Below are positions 25,763 through 34,405 of a DNA stretch of 64,000 bases, piece after piece. The DNA lies in NCBI RefSeq assembly GCF_003076455.1, contig NZ_CP020918.1, forward strand, positions 992,001 to 1,056,000. Reading direction: 5' to 3'. Positions within the stretch are counted from its first letter, which is position 1. The number at the start of each line of letters is the position of its first letter. The position numbers and the translations under genes were made by a program. Below the pieces are notes generated by a model that was not told the DNA's origin, did not search any database, and saw nothing but the letters and a program-made list of their open reading frames with translations. The stretch comes from Flavobacterium faecale. Its GTDB lineage: Bacteria; Bacteroidota; Bacteroidia; Flavobacteriales; Flavobacteriaceae.

Positions 25763-27274
25763 ATGTCAAAGCAAGTTAGAGTGCGATTTGCACCAAGTCC
25801 AACAGGACCATTACATATTGGCGGCGTAAGAACCGCACTATTTAATTATTTATTTGCAAAGAAAAACGGTGGTACTTTCTTTTTAAGAATTGAAGATACC
25901 GATCAAAACCGTTTTGTACCAGGTGCCGAAGAATATATCATGGAAGCACTTGAATGGTTAGGAATTACACCTGATGAAACTATTGGGAAAAATGAAAAGT
26001 TTGGACCTTATAAACAAAGCGAAAGAAAGCATTTGTACCAACAATACGCAGATCAGTTAATTCAATCAGGATGGGCTTATTACGCTTTTGATACTGCAGA
26101 ATCACTTGACGCACATAGAAAACAACATGAAGAGCAAGGCAAAACCTTTATCTACAACCACCATAATAGAGAAAAATTAGATACATCATTGGTTTTATCA
26201 ACAGAAGAAACTAAGGCACGTATAGCAGCAGGTGCTGCTTATGTTATTCGTTTTAAAACTCCGGTAAACGAAACCTTGCATTTAGAGGACATCATTCGTG
26301 GTGAAGTAAAATTTGATACAAACTTACTTGATGATAAAGTTTTATTTAAGAGTGACGGTATGCCAACCTATCATTTGGCAAACATTGTTGATGACCACTT
26401 GATGGAAACATCACATGTAATACGCGGTGAGGAATGGTTACCGTCTATGCCACTTCACGTGTTATTGTACAGAGCTTTTGGTTGGGATGCACCAGAATTT
26501 GCCCATTTACCATTAATTCTAAAACCAGTTGGTAACGGAAAATTATCAAAAAGAGATGGCGATAAACTAGGATTTCCTGTTTTCCCATTGGAATGGACAG
26601 ACGCTTCAAGCATGACACAATCGTCAGGATATAGAGAAAAAGGATTTTTCCCAGAAGCTGTTGTTAACTTCTTGGCGCTATTGGGATGGAATGATGGTAC
26701 AGATAAAGAACTATATTCACTTGAAGAATTGGTTGCAGCATTTGATTTGAAACGTGTACATAAAGCAGGTGCAAAATTTGATCCTGAAAAAAATAAATGG
26801 TTCAACCACCAATATTTAGTACAAGCGGATGATGAAAAACTTGCAGCCGACTACGCTCCTATTTTGGCAGAAAATGGATTTACTCCTTCGATCGAAAAAA
26901 TAACGAAAATTGTTTCTTTGATCAAAGAGCGTGCACATTTTGTATCTGAGTTTTGGGAAATGAGTGATTTCTTTTTTGTGGCACCGTCTGAATACGATGC
27001 TAAAGCTAGCAAAAACTGGAAAGAAGAAACACCAGCCTTGATGCAACAATTGATTACTATTTTGGCAGCTATCGAAGATTTTACATCTGTGAATATTGAA
27101 ACCATCGTAAAAGAATGGATGACCACTAATGAAATTGGAATGGGTAAAGTTATGCAACCTTTCCGATTAAGTTTGGTTGGTGCTCTCAAAGGTCCTCACC
27201 TATTTGATATCGTAGAAGTAATTGGAAAAGAAGAAACGATTGCAAGAATCAATACAGCGATTACTAAAGTGTAA
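25763..27274 (+). CDS. gltX: Glutamate--tRNA ligase
   Basis: GltX charges tRNA-Glu. I start at 25763 (MSKQVRVRFAPSPTGPLHIG), which places the HIGH-type motif PLHIGG at residues 16-21 as in other GluRS; the upstream in-frame ATG at 25730 adds 11 unlikely residues. The KMSKS-type loop is present as KLSKRDG, and the anticodon-binding C-terminal half is complete, for a total of 503 residues. A separate GlnRS gene is present at 30.7 kb, so this is likely a discriminating GluRS. The gene diverges from the DUF4175 operon and ends at a strong terminator. Confidence 0.97.
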   Translation: MSKQVRVRFAPSPTGPLHIGGVRTALFNYLFAKKNGGTFFLRIEDTDQNRFVPGAEEYIMEALEWLGITPDETIGKNEKFGPYKQSERKHLYQQYADQLIQSGWAYYAFDTAESLDAHRKQHEEQGKTFIYNHHNREKLDTSLVLSTEETKARIAAGAAYVIRFKTPVNETLHLEDIIRGEVKFDTNLLDDKVLFKSDGMPTYHLANIVDDHLMETSHVIRGEEWLPSMPLHVLLYRAFGWDAPEFAHLPLILKPVGNGKLSKRDGDKLGFPVFPLEWTDASSMTQSSGYREKGFFPEAVVNFLALLGWNDGTDKELYSLEELVAAFDLKRVHKAGAKFDPEKNKWFNHQYLVQADDEKLAADYAPILAENGFTPSIEKITKIVSLIKERAHFVSEFWEMSDFFFVAPSEYDAKASKNWKEETPALMQQLITILAAIEDFTSVNIETIVKEWMTTNEIGMGKVMQPFRLSLVGALKGPHLFDIVEVIGKEETIARINTAITKV

Positions 27275-27290
27275 TATTGCCATACTATAA

Positions 27291-27332
27291 AAAAAGGGAT
27301 CCTATCACATTACGATAGGATCCCTTTTTTTA
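27291..27332. terminator. bidirectional hairpin terminator
   Basis: GGGATCCTATC-acatta-CGATAGGATCCC with an A-run before and T7 after lies between gltX and the convergent beta-barrel gene. Confidence 0.9.
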
Positions 27333-27351
27333 TTACACGTAAATGAATGCT

Positions 27352-27993
27352 TTAAAAATATATAATCATATTTCCGTTCCACATACTCACGTTGCCTTTG
27401 AAGTTACTAACAGTTGTATTCGAATTAAGATTACTAAAAATATTTGTTAATCCATATTGATAGGCAGCTCTAAAACGGATGTGCTTCCCTCCTGCTGTTA
27501 CACCAATTGTGGGATAAAAATTGATTTTTGAAATGTCAACAATATCTTTTGCTAACAAGGTCGTACCCGTTATTAGATTATTTTCTTGATTGGCATTGAG
27601 GCTTAATTTTCCATTGGCTTGTATAATCGGTCCAAACTCAACACTTAGATGATTTTCTAGAATGACATAGCTAGCTTGCAAAGACAATTGCGCACCTGGC
27701 ATTTTGTATTTAACATTTTCGTCAATAATTCCGATCTTTTTAGTGGCCACAGAAAAGGCGCTTTCGCTAAACTGAATACTGTATACCATATCCCAATTGT
27801 TGTAGAAATTGCCACGGATAGACAAACCCCCATTCCAACCTAACTCAGGCATGGTTTTGAAATTGTTTGTGTTCACCGTAGATTGGTTCACACCCACCGT
27901 TATCCCAATTCGATTTGAATCTCTATAACCATATTGTGCATAACTACCAATAGTAATCATTAGTAGGAAAGCATTAAAAATTGATTTTTTCAT
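27352..27993 (-). CDS. Outer-membrane beta-barrel protein (PorT-like)
   Basis: The 213-residue product has a signal peptide (MKKSIFNAFLLMITIGSYA) and alternating strand-forming segments throughout (RIGITVGVNQSTVNT, LGWNGGLSIRGNFYNNWDMV, AQLSLQASYVILENHLSVEF). It ends MIIYF, with a terminal Phe as expected for an outer-membrane barrel. It resembles the small outer-membrane beta-barrel (OMP_b-brl_2/PorT) families. Its specific role is unknown. It lies alone between terminators. Confidence 0.82.
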   Translation of the reverse strand: MKKSIFNAFLLMITIGSYAQYGYRDSNRIGITVGVNQSTVNTNNFKTMPELGWNGGLSIRGNFYNNWDMVYSIQFSESAFSVATKKIGIIDENVKYKMPGAQLSLQASYVILENHLSVEFGPIIQANGKLSLNANQENNLITGTTLLAKDIVDISKINFYPTIGVTAGGKHIRFRAAYQYGLTNIFSNLNSNTTVSNFKGNVSMWNGNMIIYF

Positions 27994-28080
27994 ACCTAAT
28001 TGGAATTATAATAATCTAACAACGCAAACCTAAAGTATTTTTAGTAATTTAGAAGAATTATCAACCATAAAAAACAAAAA

Positions 28081-29067
28081 ATGGGCACTACATTAGTTAT
28101 ATTATTAGTTATTGCATTATTTGTACTCTTCTCCTCCTTCTTCACTGTGAGGCAACAAACAGCCGTAATTATCGAACGATTCGGTAAATTTCAAAGCATT
28201 AGACAATCAGGACTACAATTAAAAATTCCGGTTATTGATCGCGTTGCAGGACGAGTGAATTTAAAAATCCAACAATTGGATGTTATTATCGAAACCAAAA
28301 CAAAAGACAACGTATTTGTGAAACTAAAAGTGTCTGTTCAATTTATGGTTGTCAAAGAAACAGTTTATGATGCTTTTTATAAATTAGAATATCCACACGA
28401 TCAAATTACCTCCTACGTTTTTGACGTTGTGCGCGCCGAGGTTCCTAAATTAAAATTGGATGATGTCTTTGAACGAAAAGACGATATCGCAATTGCTGTA
28501 AAAAGAGAATTAAACGAAGCTATGACCACTTATGGTTATACTATCATAAATACATTGGTTACGGATATTGATCCAGACATTCAAGTTAAAAATGCAATGA
28601 ACAGAATCAATGCTGCCGATAGAGAAAAAACAGTAGCAGAATTTGAAGCAGAAGCATCACGAATTAGAATCGTTGCCAAAGCCAAAGCAGAAGCAGAAAG
28701 TAAAAGATTGCAAGGACAAGGTATTGCTGACCAAAGGAGAGAAATTGCTAGAGGTTTAGTCGAAAGTGTTGATGTGTTGAACAGAGTTGGTATCAATTCT
28801 CAAGAAGCATCAGCTTTGATAGTTGTAACACAACACTATGACACATTACAAGCAATTGGTGCCGATAGCAACTCAAACTTGATCTTATTGCCTAACTCGC
28901 CTCAAGCAGGAAGCGAAATGCTCAACAACATGGTAGCCTCTTTTAGCGCTTCAAACCAAGTTGGTGAAATGATGAAAAAGGGTAACAAGAAAAAAAGAAA
29001 AGAAGAAGATGATTATAAAACTCCAGAATATCTTGAACCACCAACGGATGAAGAACAAGAAGATTAA
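28081..29067 (+). CDS. SPFH/Band 7 (stomatin/prohibitin-like) membrane protein
   Basis: The 328-residue protein has one N-terminal membrane helix (TTLVILLVIALFVLFSSFFT). The SPFH core follows (VRQQTAVIIERFGKFQSIRQ, GLQLKIPVIDRVAGRVNLKI, QQLDVIIETKTKDNVFVKLK). A long coiled coil then reads AAREKTVAEFEAEASRIRI-type heptads with Ala/Glu/Lys repeats (KAKAEAESKRLQGQGIADQR). This is the QmcA/HflK-like layout, which forms large membrane microdomain cages and can regulate FtsH. A basic/acidic tail (KKGNKKKRKEEDDYKTPEYL) ends it. It faces a convergent small operon. Confidence 0.9.
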   Translation: MGTTLVILLVIALFVLFSSFFTVRQQTAVIIERFGKFQSIRQSGLQLKIPVIDRVAGRVNLKIQQLDVIIETKTKDNVFVKLKVSVQFMVVKETVYDAFYKLEYPHDQITSYVFDVVRAEVPKLKLDDVFERKDDIAIAVKRELNEAMTTYGYTIINTLVTDIDPDIQVKNAMNRINAADREKTVAEFEAEASRIRIVAKAKAEAESKRLQGQGIADQRREIARGLVESVDVLNRVGINSQEASALIVVTQHYDTLQAIGADSNSNLILLPNSPQAGSEMLNNMVASFSASNQVGEMMKKGNKKKRKEEDDYKTPEYLEPPTDEEQED

Positions 29068-29089
29068 TGATTAGCGCACCCTACTCCAT

Positions 29090-29120
29090 AAAAAAAGAAG
29101 CCTATTGGCTTCTTTTTTTG
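29090..29120. terminator. bidirectional terminator overlapping a stop codon
   Basis: AAAAAAAGAAGCC-tatt-GGCTTCTTTTTTT lies between the SPFH gene and the convergent small operon. The stop codon of the minus-strand gene at 29102-29104 is inside the stem. Confidence 0.85.
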
Positions 29121-29356
29121 TTCATCATCCATTTTATAATCAATGGAACTGCTAACTTGTAATAATTGCTATATGAGCCCGTAAACGCTCCCGTAAAGCC
29201 ATCAAAAATATTTCTTGTGATTCCTGATGGTGTAAACTGTTGTTTCGTCTTCTGAACTCCTAAAATAATCTTTTGATAATTAATTTGCTTCTCAATATCT
29301 AGAATTTCAAGATCTGCTTCTATTTGTTCGAATGAACTATATATTTTCTTCTCCAT
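29102..29356 (-). CDS. Small protein, DUF6327-like
   Basis: This 84-residue protein has an acidic helical N-terminus (SSFEQIEADLEILDIEKQIN) and a short hydrophobic C-terminal stretch (LAVPLIIKWMMNKKRS). It looks like the flavobacterial DUF6327 family, usually found as the third gene after a YtxH protein and a holin-like membrane protein. That is exactly its setting here: it starts 3 bases beyond the stop of the holin-like gene. The function is unknown; the set is commonly viewed as a general stress operon, by analogy with YtxH of Bacillus. Confidence 0.7.
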   Translation of the reverse strand: MEKKIYSSFEQIEADLEILDIEKQINYQKIILGVQKTKQQFTPSGITRNIFDGFTGAFTGSYSNYYKLAVPLIIKWMMNKKRSQ

Positions 29357-29359
29357 AAT

Positions 29360-29710
29360 TTAACTATTAAAAAACAACGAAGAACATTTTCTTAACAATG
29401 GTCCTTCGATTAATCTTCTTTTAAATGCAAACAATAGCAATGTAACCAATACATACAATCCAGCTACAGCCGTAAAACCTAAGGCATAGCTATCAAGATA
29501 CGTACTCAATACAAAGGCTAGACCTAAAGATCCAAAAAACATAAACATCAAAAATGAAATGGCCACCAAAGTAAATTTCATAATAGAAATACTTGATCTC
29601 ATAATTATCTTGAAAACCTTAAGCTTATAAAAAGCTACACTGTGATCCGCGTAATTTTTGGCCTGCCCTTTTATATATTCTGCATTATCTTTTAACTCTT
29701 CAAAAGCCAT
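29360..29710 (-). CDS. Holin-like (Phage_holin_3_6 type) two-helix membrane protein
   Basis: The 116-residue protein has a polar N-terminus (ELKDNAEYIKGQAKNYADHS) and two strong membrane helices (FTLVAISFLMFMFFGSLGLA and ALGFTAVAGLYVLVTLLLFA). It ends RRLIEGPLLRKCSSLFFN. This matches the Phage_holin_3_6 / DUF1469-type family, which despite its name occurs in chromosomal stress operons. It is the middle gene of a three-gene operon. Confidence 0.75.
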   Translation of the reverse strand: MAFEELKDNAEYIKGQAKNYADHSVAFYKLKVFKIIMRSSISIMKFTLVAISFLMFMFFGSLGLAFVLSTYLDSYALGFTAVAGLYVLVTLLLFAFKRRLIEGPLLRKCSSLFFNS

Positions 29711-29742
29711 ATAATGTTTTTTTAATTTTTTAAAACTTCAAT

Positions 29743-30072
29743 TTATTTTTGAAGCTTTGCATTTTTATCCTTCAATTCTGATAATTTAATTTCAAGAAAT
29801 GAAATTACATCTTCAGTTTTGTAGCTCATGTTCGAAAGTAAATCTTCGTAACTTCCTTCTAGGTCTACTTTTTTACTTGAAATTTTTGTTTTAACTTCCT
29901 CAGAAAGTTTATCAAATTTTTTCTTTAGATCTTTTTCTGCATCCTTGTAACCATCTTTGATTTTAACTCTTGTTTTTGATCCTTTGTCTGGAGCAAATAA
30001 GATTCCTACTCCTGCTCCTATGGCAGCACCTGCAGCTAGTGCTAAAATTGTTTTTCCTGAATTATTAGACAT
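29743..30072 (-). CDS. YtxH-domain protein
   Basis: I use the ATG at 30072 (MSNNSGKTILALAAGAAIGA), the standard YtxH opening; the longer frame adds 9 residues. A glycine-rich membrane helix (GAAIGAGVGILFAPDKGSKT) is followed by a basic, amphipathic helical tail with repeated KDAEKDLKKKFDKL-type heptads. YtxH proteins are small, membrane-associated and stress-inducible. It heads the operon with the holin-like and DUF6327-like genes. The upstream 30100-30681 is AT-rich with no gene. Confidence 0.82.
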   Translation of the reverse strand: MSNNSGKTILALAAGAAIGAGVGILFAPDKGSKTRVKIKDGYKDAEKDLKKKFDKLSEEVKTKISSKKVDLEGSYEDLLSNMSYKTEDVISFLEIKLSELKDKNAKLQK

Positions 30073-30099
30073 AATGTTGTTATTTTTTAGATTTGACAT

Positions 30100-30681
30100 A
30101 AAGATAGCATTTAAAAGCCTTCAAAGCAAGTATATGCCATAGAATAAACAATGATTTAACAAATAAAACCTGAACCTAAGTATTTCCGTTTGGCTTGTAA
30201 AGCCTTTCTCAAATATAAATGGAACAATTCATTGTTGTAAAACGTTTTTTAAATAAAACCATAACATAGAAAATAAAACAATTCTTAAACGATTCAATAT
30301 TTTTTAATTCGAAAAATAGAAAGTACTTACTATTTATATTTTCGAAAAAATTTAAAAATGACAATCTTATTATTCGAAAAAAAAATGTCCGTCAATTTGC
30401 CTCAATCTTAACGACCAATTGACCATTATTTGCAAAAAGTCAAAAACAGATATTTCAATTCAAAAAATGAAGTCGAAAATGGAAAAATGGAGTCGAAAAT
30501 AAAAATAAAGCCTTTTAAAGAATTAAAAATAAAAAAACATACAAGTAGCTCGGATAATTTTTAAATTAAATTAAAATTAAGCTATTAAAGTTATTTTTAA
30601 TAATAATTATCTATTGAAAAATAAATAATTATCGAAAAATTAAATCATAAAAAAAAGCACTTAAAAAAGTGCTTTCTATAA
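30100..30681. other. AT-rich gene-free spacer
   Basis: No gene or RNA is seen. AAATGGAGTCGAAAAT is repeated at about 30465-30500. A hairpin terminator lies at the right end. Confidence 0.45.
30651..30678 (-). terminator. hairpin terminator after glnS
   Basis: AAAGCACTT-aaaa-AAGTGCTTT, with a T-run on the minus strand, follows the glnS stop directly. Confidence 0.8.
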
Positions 30682-32805
30682 TTATAATTTATTCAATAAT
30701 TTTTCCATATATTCTTTTTCCCGCTCGGTGGTACTTTTTGATGGATTGGCTTCCAACTTCAAAATTTCGTCTTTAAAGCTATTTACAAAATTAGGATCAA
30801 AGTCCAAATCGTATACATTCAAAATAGCTCTTAAACGAACAAACGAAGATTCACTACGGAGCGACATCGTAATTAATTTTGAAAGATCTTCAGTATCATA
30901 ATCAGAAATCTTCAAAGAAGAATATTTCAAAATCAAATTGGCAAACAATAAAGAACTCTTATTATTGTTTATATTTTTTCGAAAAGAATTCTGCAACAAG
31001 CTGTAATTTGAAATTCCGCTTAAGGTCTCCCCTATTGCTTTTCTTATCACGATTCGCTCTTCTCTACTTCCAACTTTGAAAAATTTATTAATATCCTTCA
31101 AAGAATTGTTGATACTATTGGTTTCTTTTTTACCTTTTTCTTCCCAAGCATCTTTTAATCCAACGGTCTTATTGATTACTATTTTTTCAGGAGTTGAGTC
31201 CTTATCTACAGCAAAATAACCTAAACGTTGAAACTGAAACTGATCACCAACTTGCGCTGTAGCCAAACTTGGCTCTAGGAAAGCAGTTGAAACAGTCAAG
31301 GAACTCTCGTTCATAAAATCAAGAAAGTTTTTCTCCTTGTGACTATCCGGAGCTTCATCAATAAACAAACGATCGTACAAACGTACCTCTGCCTCAATAG
31401 CATGCGCTATAGAAACCCAGTGCAAAGTACCTGCTACCTTGCGTTGTGAAGCTTCACTACCGCTTCCGCTACGGCTATCTTCATCATAACTTACTTGAAT
31501 TTCTGTTATATTTCCGTCTGCATCTTTGGTAACCGATTCTCCTTTAATAATATAACCGTTCTTCAAACGGACTTCATTTCCTAAACTTAATCTGAAATAT
31601 TTAGGTGGCGCTACCTCTAAGAAATCTTCTCTTTCGATATAGATTTCTCTAGAAAAAGGTACTTTTCTAAAACCTGCACTTTCATCTTCTTGGTTATTTT
31701 CAGCATCCAACAACTCTTCTTTTCCTTCAGGATAATTGGTAATAACTACTTTTACAGGATCTAAAACCGCCATCACACGAGGTGCAACTTTATTTAAATC
31801 ATCTCGCAAACAAAACTCAAGTAAAGAATAATCAATTATATTTTCACGTTTTGCAACACCTATAGTTTCACAAAACTTACGTATTGCATTTGGGGTATAC
31901 CCTCTTCTACGTAACCCAGAAATGGTAGGCATTCTAGGATCATCCCAACCATTAACAATTTTATCTTGAACCAATTGCAAAAGTTTCCTTTTACTCATTA
32001 CAGTATAATTCAGGTTCAAACGTGCAAACTCATATTGATGTGGACGCACTTTGTTATCATCATAAATTTGATCCAAAAACCAATTGTATAGTTCTCTATG
32101 CATCACAAATTCAAGTGTACAAATCGAATGTGATACTTGCTCGATATAATCACTTTCACCATGAGCAAAATCATACATTGGATAAATCTTCCAATTATCA
32201 CCTGTACGGTGATGATGACGATGTAACACTCTATAAATTAAAGGATCACGCATCAACATATTGGTAGATGTCATATCAATTTTGGCACGTAAAACATGAC
32301 TTCCTTCTGGATAATCACCGTTTTTCATTCCTTCAAACAAACTTAAATTTTCTTCAACAGACCTATTTCTATACGGTCCATCAACTCCTGGTTGGGTTGG
32401 CGTTCCTTTTTGAGCGGCCATATCTTCAGAGGATTGACTATCAATATAAGCCTTTCCATCCTTAATCATTTTGACTGCCCAGTCATACAAATGCTGAAAA
32501 TAATCGGAAGCATAACGCTCCTCGGCCCACTGAAATCCTAACCATTGCAAATCTTCTTTGATAGCATCTACATACTCTTGCTCTTCTTTGGCAGGATTGG
32601 TATCATCAAATCTTAAATTTACTGGTGCATTGTACTTTAACCCTAAACCAAATTGCAAACAAATAGATTTTGCGTGACCTATATGCAAGTATCCATTAGG
32701 TTCTGGAGGGAAACGGAAGCGTAATTTGTCTTGTGGAAAACCATTTTCTAGGTTTTCTTCAATGATTTGTTCTATAAAATGCAGTGATTTATCTTCGGTA
32801 GCCAT
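30682..32805 (-). CDS. glnS: Glutamine--tRNA ligase with C-terminal extension
   Basis: GlnRS charges tRNA-Gln directly. PPEPNGYLHIGHAKS at about 27-41 and VMSKRKLLQLV are the class I signature sequences, and the anticodon-binding beta-barrels are complete to about residue 560. The protein is 707 residues, about 150 longer than E. coli GlnRS. The added region (INNSLKDINKFFKVGSREER to LEANPSKSTTEREKEYMEKL) is helical and Ser/Asn/Lys-rich. Some GlnRS carry a YqeY-like C-terminal domain, but I cannot confirm that fold here. The gene diverges from folB. Confidence 0.95.
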   Translation of the reverse strand: MATEDKSLHFIEQIIEENLENGFPQDKLRFRFPPEPNGYLHIGHAKSICLQFGLGLKYNAPVNLRFDDTNPAKEEQEYVDAIKEDLQWLGFQWAEERYASDYFQHLYDWAVKMIKDGKAYIDSQSSEDMAAQKGTPTQPGVDGPYRNRSVEENLSLFEGMKNGDYPEGSHVLRAKIDMTSTNMLMRDPLIYRVLHRHHHRTGDNWKIYPMYDFAHGESDYIEQVSHSICTLEFVMHRELYNWFLDQIYDDNKVRPHQYEFARLNLNYTVMSKRKLLQLVQDKIVNGWDDPRMPTISGLRRRGYTPNAIRKFCETIGVAKRENIIDYSLLEFCLRDDLNKVAPRVMAVLDPVKVVITNYPEGKEELLDAENNQEDESAGFRKVPFSREIYIEREDFLEVAPPKYFRLSLGNEVRLKNGYIIKGESVTKDADGNITEIQVSYDEDSRSGSGSEASQRKVAGTLHWVSIAHAIEAEVRLYDRLFIDEAPDSHKEKNFLDFMNESSLTVSTAFLEPSLATAQVGDQFQFQRLGYFAVDKDSTPEKIVINKTVGLKDAWEEKGKKETNSINNSLKDINKFFKVGSREERIVIRKAIGETLSGISNYSLLQNSFRKNINNNKSSLLFANLILKYSSLKISDYDTEDLSKLITMSLRSESSFVRLRAILNVYDLDFDPNFVNSFKDEILKLEANPSKSTTEREKEYMEKLLNKL

Positions 32806-32912
32806 TATTTTGTTTTATTTTTGTAAAGATAAAAAAAGCTACTTCAAAATGGTTTAAAGTTCAAAATTTGTCACCACTAATTTTTAGGAAAAACTATAAA
32901 TTCAATACAACA

Positions 32913-33275
32913 ATGGGTATCATTAAATTAAAAAATATAAGAACATTCTCTTTTCACGGTTGTTTGGTCGAAGAATCAAAAATAGGCTCAGATTATAGTG
33001 TTGATCTAGAAATTAAAACAGATTTAACTACCTCTTGCCTATCAGATGATTTGAAAGATACTGTTGATTATGTGCATTTGAACAAAATTGTGGAAGAAGA
33101 AATGGCGATTCGTTCGGAATTGTTGGAACATGTAGCACAAAGAATCATCGTTAGAACTTTTGCTGAATTACCACAAGTTTCGAAAGTTATCGTGGGTGTA
33201 TCCAAACTAAATCCTCCTATTGGTGGTGATGTTGAGTCGGTTACGATTCAATTAAAAGAATATAGAAAAAAATAA
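32913..33275 (+). CDS. folB: Dihydroneopterin aldolase
   Basis: FolB converts dihydroneopterin to 6-hydroxymethyl-dihydropterin in folate synthesis. From the ATG at 32913 the protein is 120 residues, the usual length. It shows the family's start MGIIKLKNIRTFSFHGCLVE, the YVHLNKIVEE and LLEHVAQRIIVRTFAEL segments, and the catalytic-lysine strand VIVGVSKLNPPIGGDVESV. The ATG at 32868 would add 15 unlike residues. It is divergent from glnS, and the tRNA-Cys lies 170 bases downstream. Confidence 0.92.
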   Translation: MGIIKLKNIRTFSFHGCLVEESKIGSDYSVDLEIKTDLTTSCLSDDLKDTVDYVHLNKIVEEEMAIRSELLEHVAQRIIVRTFAELPQVSKVIVGVSKLNPPIGGDVESVTIQLKEYRKK

Positions 33276-33418
33276 GATTGACATTTACAAAAAGTAGTTT
33301 TAAAAATAGTAGTAAATTATAAATTTTATAAAGAGTTTATCTTTAAACAGTTATAATACAAAAAGTAAATTATATTGATAAAACTTCAATTTTATTTTAA
33401 ATTTTTAAACTTTTTGAG

Positions 33419-33426
33419 TACTTTTG
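33419..33426 (+). promoter_or_regulatory. TAnnTTTG -7 element for tRNA-Cys
   Basis: TACTTTTG lies 17 bases before the tRNA 5' end, at a fitting distance for a transcript that starts a few bases upstream. Confidence 0.5.
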
Positions 33427-33442
33427 TCACCCGCTTAACAAC

Positions 33443-33513
33443 GGCGTCGTGGCCGAGCGGCTAGGCTGGGCTCTGCAAAAGCTCCTACTCCGGTTCGAAT
33501 CCGGACGATGCCT
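33443..33513 (+). tRNA. tRNA-Cys (GCA)
   Basis: The acceptor strands GGCGTCG and CGATGCC pair fully with one G-T. The D stem is GCC/GGC, the anticodon stem is GGGCT/AGCTC around the loop CTGCAAA (anticodon GCA), and the T stem is TCCGG/CCGGA around TTCGAAT. Discriminator base is T. No CCA is encoded. A terminator follows, and then the tandem array of its own 3' end. Confidence 0.95.
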
Positions 33514-33515
33514 CA

Positions 33516-33550
33516 AAAACCTTCAAGGAAACTTGAAGGTTTTTTTTTTG
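33516..33550 (+). terminator. tRNA-Cys terminator
   Basis: AAAACCTTCAAG-gaaa-CTTGAAGGTTTTTTTTTT begins three bases after the mature 3' end. Variants of this hairpin recur with each array unit. Confidence 0.85.
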
Positions 33551-33576
33551 CTTATACTTCCCAAAAACTTCTATAA

Positions 33577-33935
33577 CCGGTTCTCCCGAAGCGTCGGGAC
33601 GGACGATGCCTCAAAAACCTTCAAGGAAAGAGGAGGTTTTTTTGTTTAAATTCCAAAAAGCTACTAATAACGGTTCTCCCGAAGCATCGGGAAAGACGAT
33701 GCCTCAAAAACCTTCAAGGAGACTTAGAGGTTTTTTTTTTGATTTTAATTCCCAAAAACTTCTATAACCGGTTCTCTCGATGCGTTGGAACGGACGATGC
33801 CTCAAAAGAGATACAGAAATGTATCTCTTTTTTTTTACTTTTATTTGAAAAAACATCTATAAACGGTTCTCCCGAAGCCTCGGGACGGACGATGCCTCAA
33901 AAACCTTCAAGGAAACTTGAAGGTTTTTGAGGCTA
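33577..33935 (+). repeat. Tandem array of four ~96-bp units derived from the tRNA-Cys 3' end
   Basis: GACGATGCCTC, the 3' acceptor strand of the tRNA, recurs at 33602, 33695, 33793 and 33888, with spacings of 98, 93, 98 and 95 bases counted from the tRNA copy at 33504. Each unit has GGTTC, then a hairpin of the type TCCCGAAGCGTCGGGA in place of the T-loop, then the acceptor strand, a terminator hairpin and ~35 AT-rich bases (AATTCCCAAAAACTTCTATA). None has a 5' half, so none is a tRNA gene. Confidence 0.9.
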
Positions 33936-34373
33936 CTGATTTTTATAAATAAGTTATAATTCTGGATCAACTAAGTATCGGGACGCACAATAACTCACTA
34001 ACCTTACACTAATCTTCCAGGTTTTTTATTATCCATTTAGAAATCTTCAAATCTAGACTCGATATAAGCGTAACATGACAACTGAAGACCTAAGTTTCAT
34101 TACTTTTTTTATCATAGTAATTGCCAGCAAAACAACATTAAACCATAATTATTAATGGTACTGCATTATAGTCGTTTTTAAAAAAAGGTTTTGGTAAACA
34201 TTGTATTGTGTGAGGGATAGAAATAAAAAGCCCACAAACAAGTGCAGCGTTAGCGTAACTTGTTGAGGACTTGTAATGTATAGCCCGACCGGCTTTTTTT
34301 GCCGGGCACGCCCAAAATGTTATTTTAAACGAAAATGAGACTGTATAACCAATTTTTGATAGCCACATACAGG
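33936..34373. other. Gene-free spacer
   Basis: The frames present give no plausible protein. A GC-rich hairpin, GCCCGACCGG-cttttttt-GCCGGGC, lies at about 34283-34307. Confidence 0.4.
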
Positions 34374-34405
34374 CATAAAAAAACGCCCTAGTTAGGACGT
34401 TTAGT
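34374..34405 (-). terminator. hairpin terminator overlapping the LysE-type gene end
   Basis: AAAACG-c-CCTA-gt-TAGG-ACGTTT; the minus strand continues into a T-run. The coding sequence ends inside the stem. Confidence 0.7.

Noticed and set aside
33449..33930. Plus-strand open frames within the tRNA-Cys array
   Set aside because: They are translations of the tRNA and its tandem copies, and both begin inside RNA or terminator sequence.
34138..34368. 76-residue minus-strand open frame
   Set aside because: It covers a GC-rich hairpin and spacer sequence, has no signal or domain, and its codon use is unlike its neighbours.
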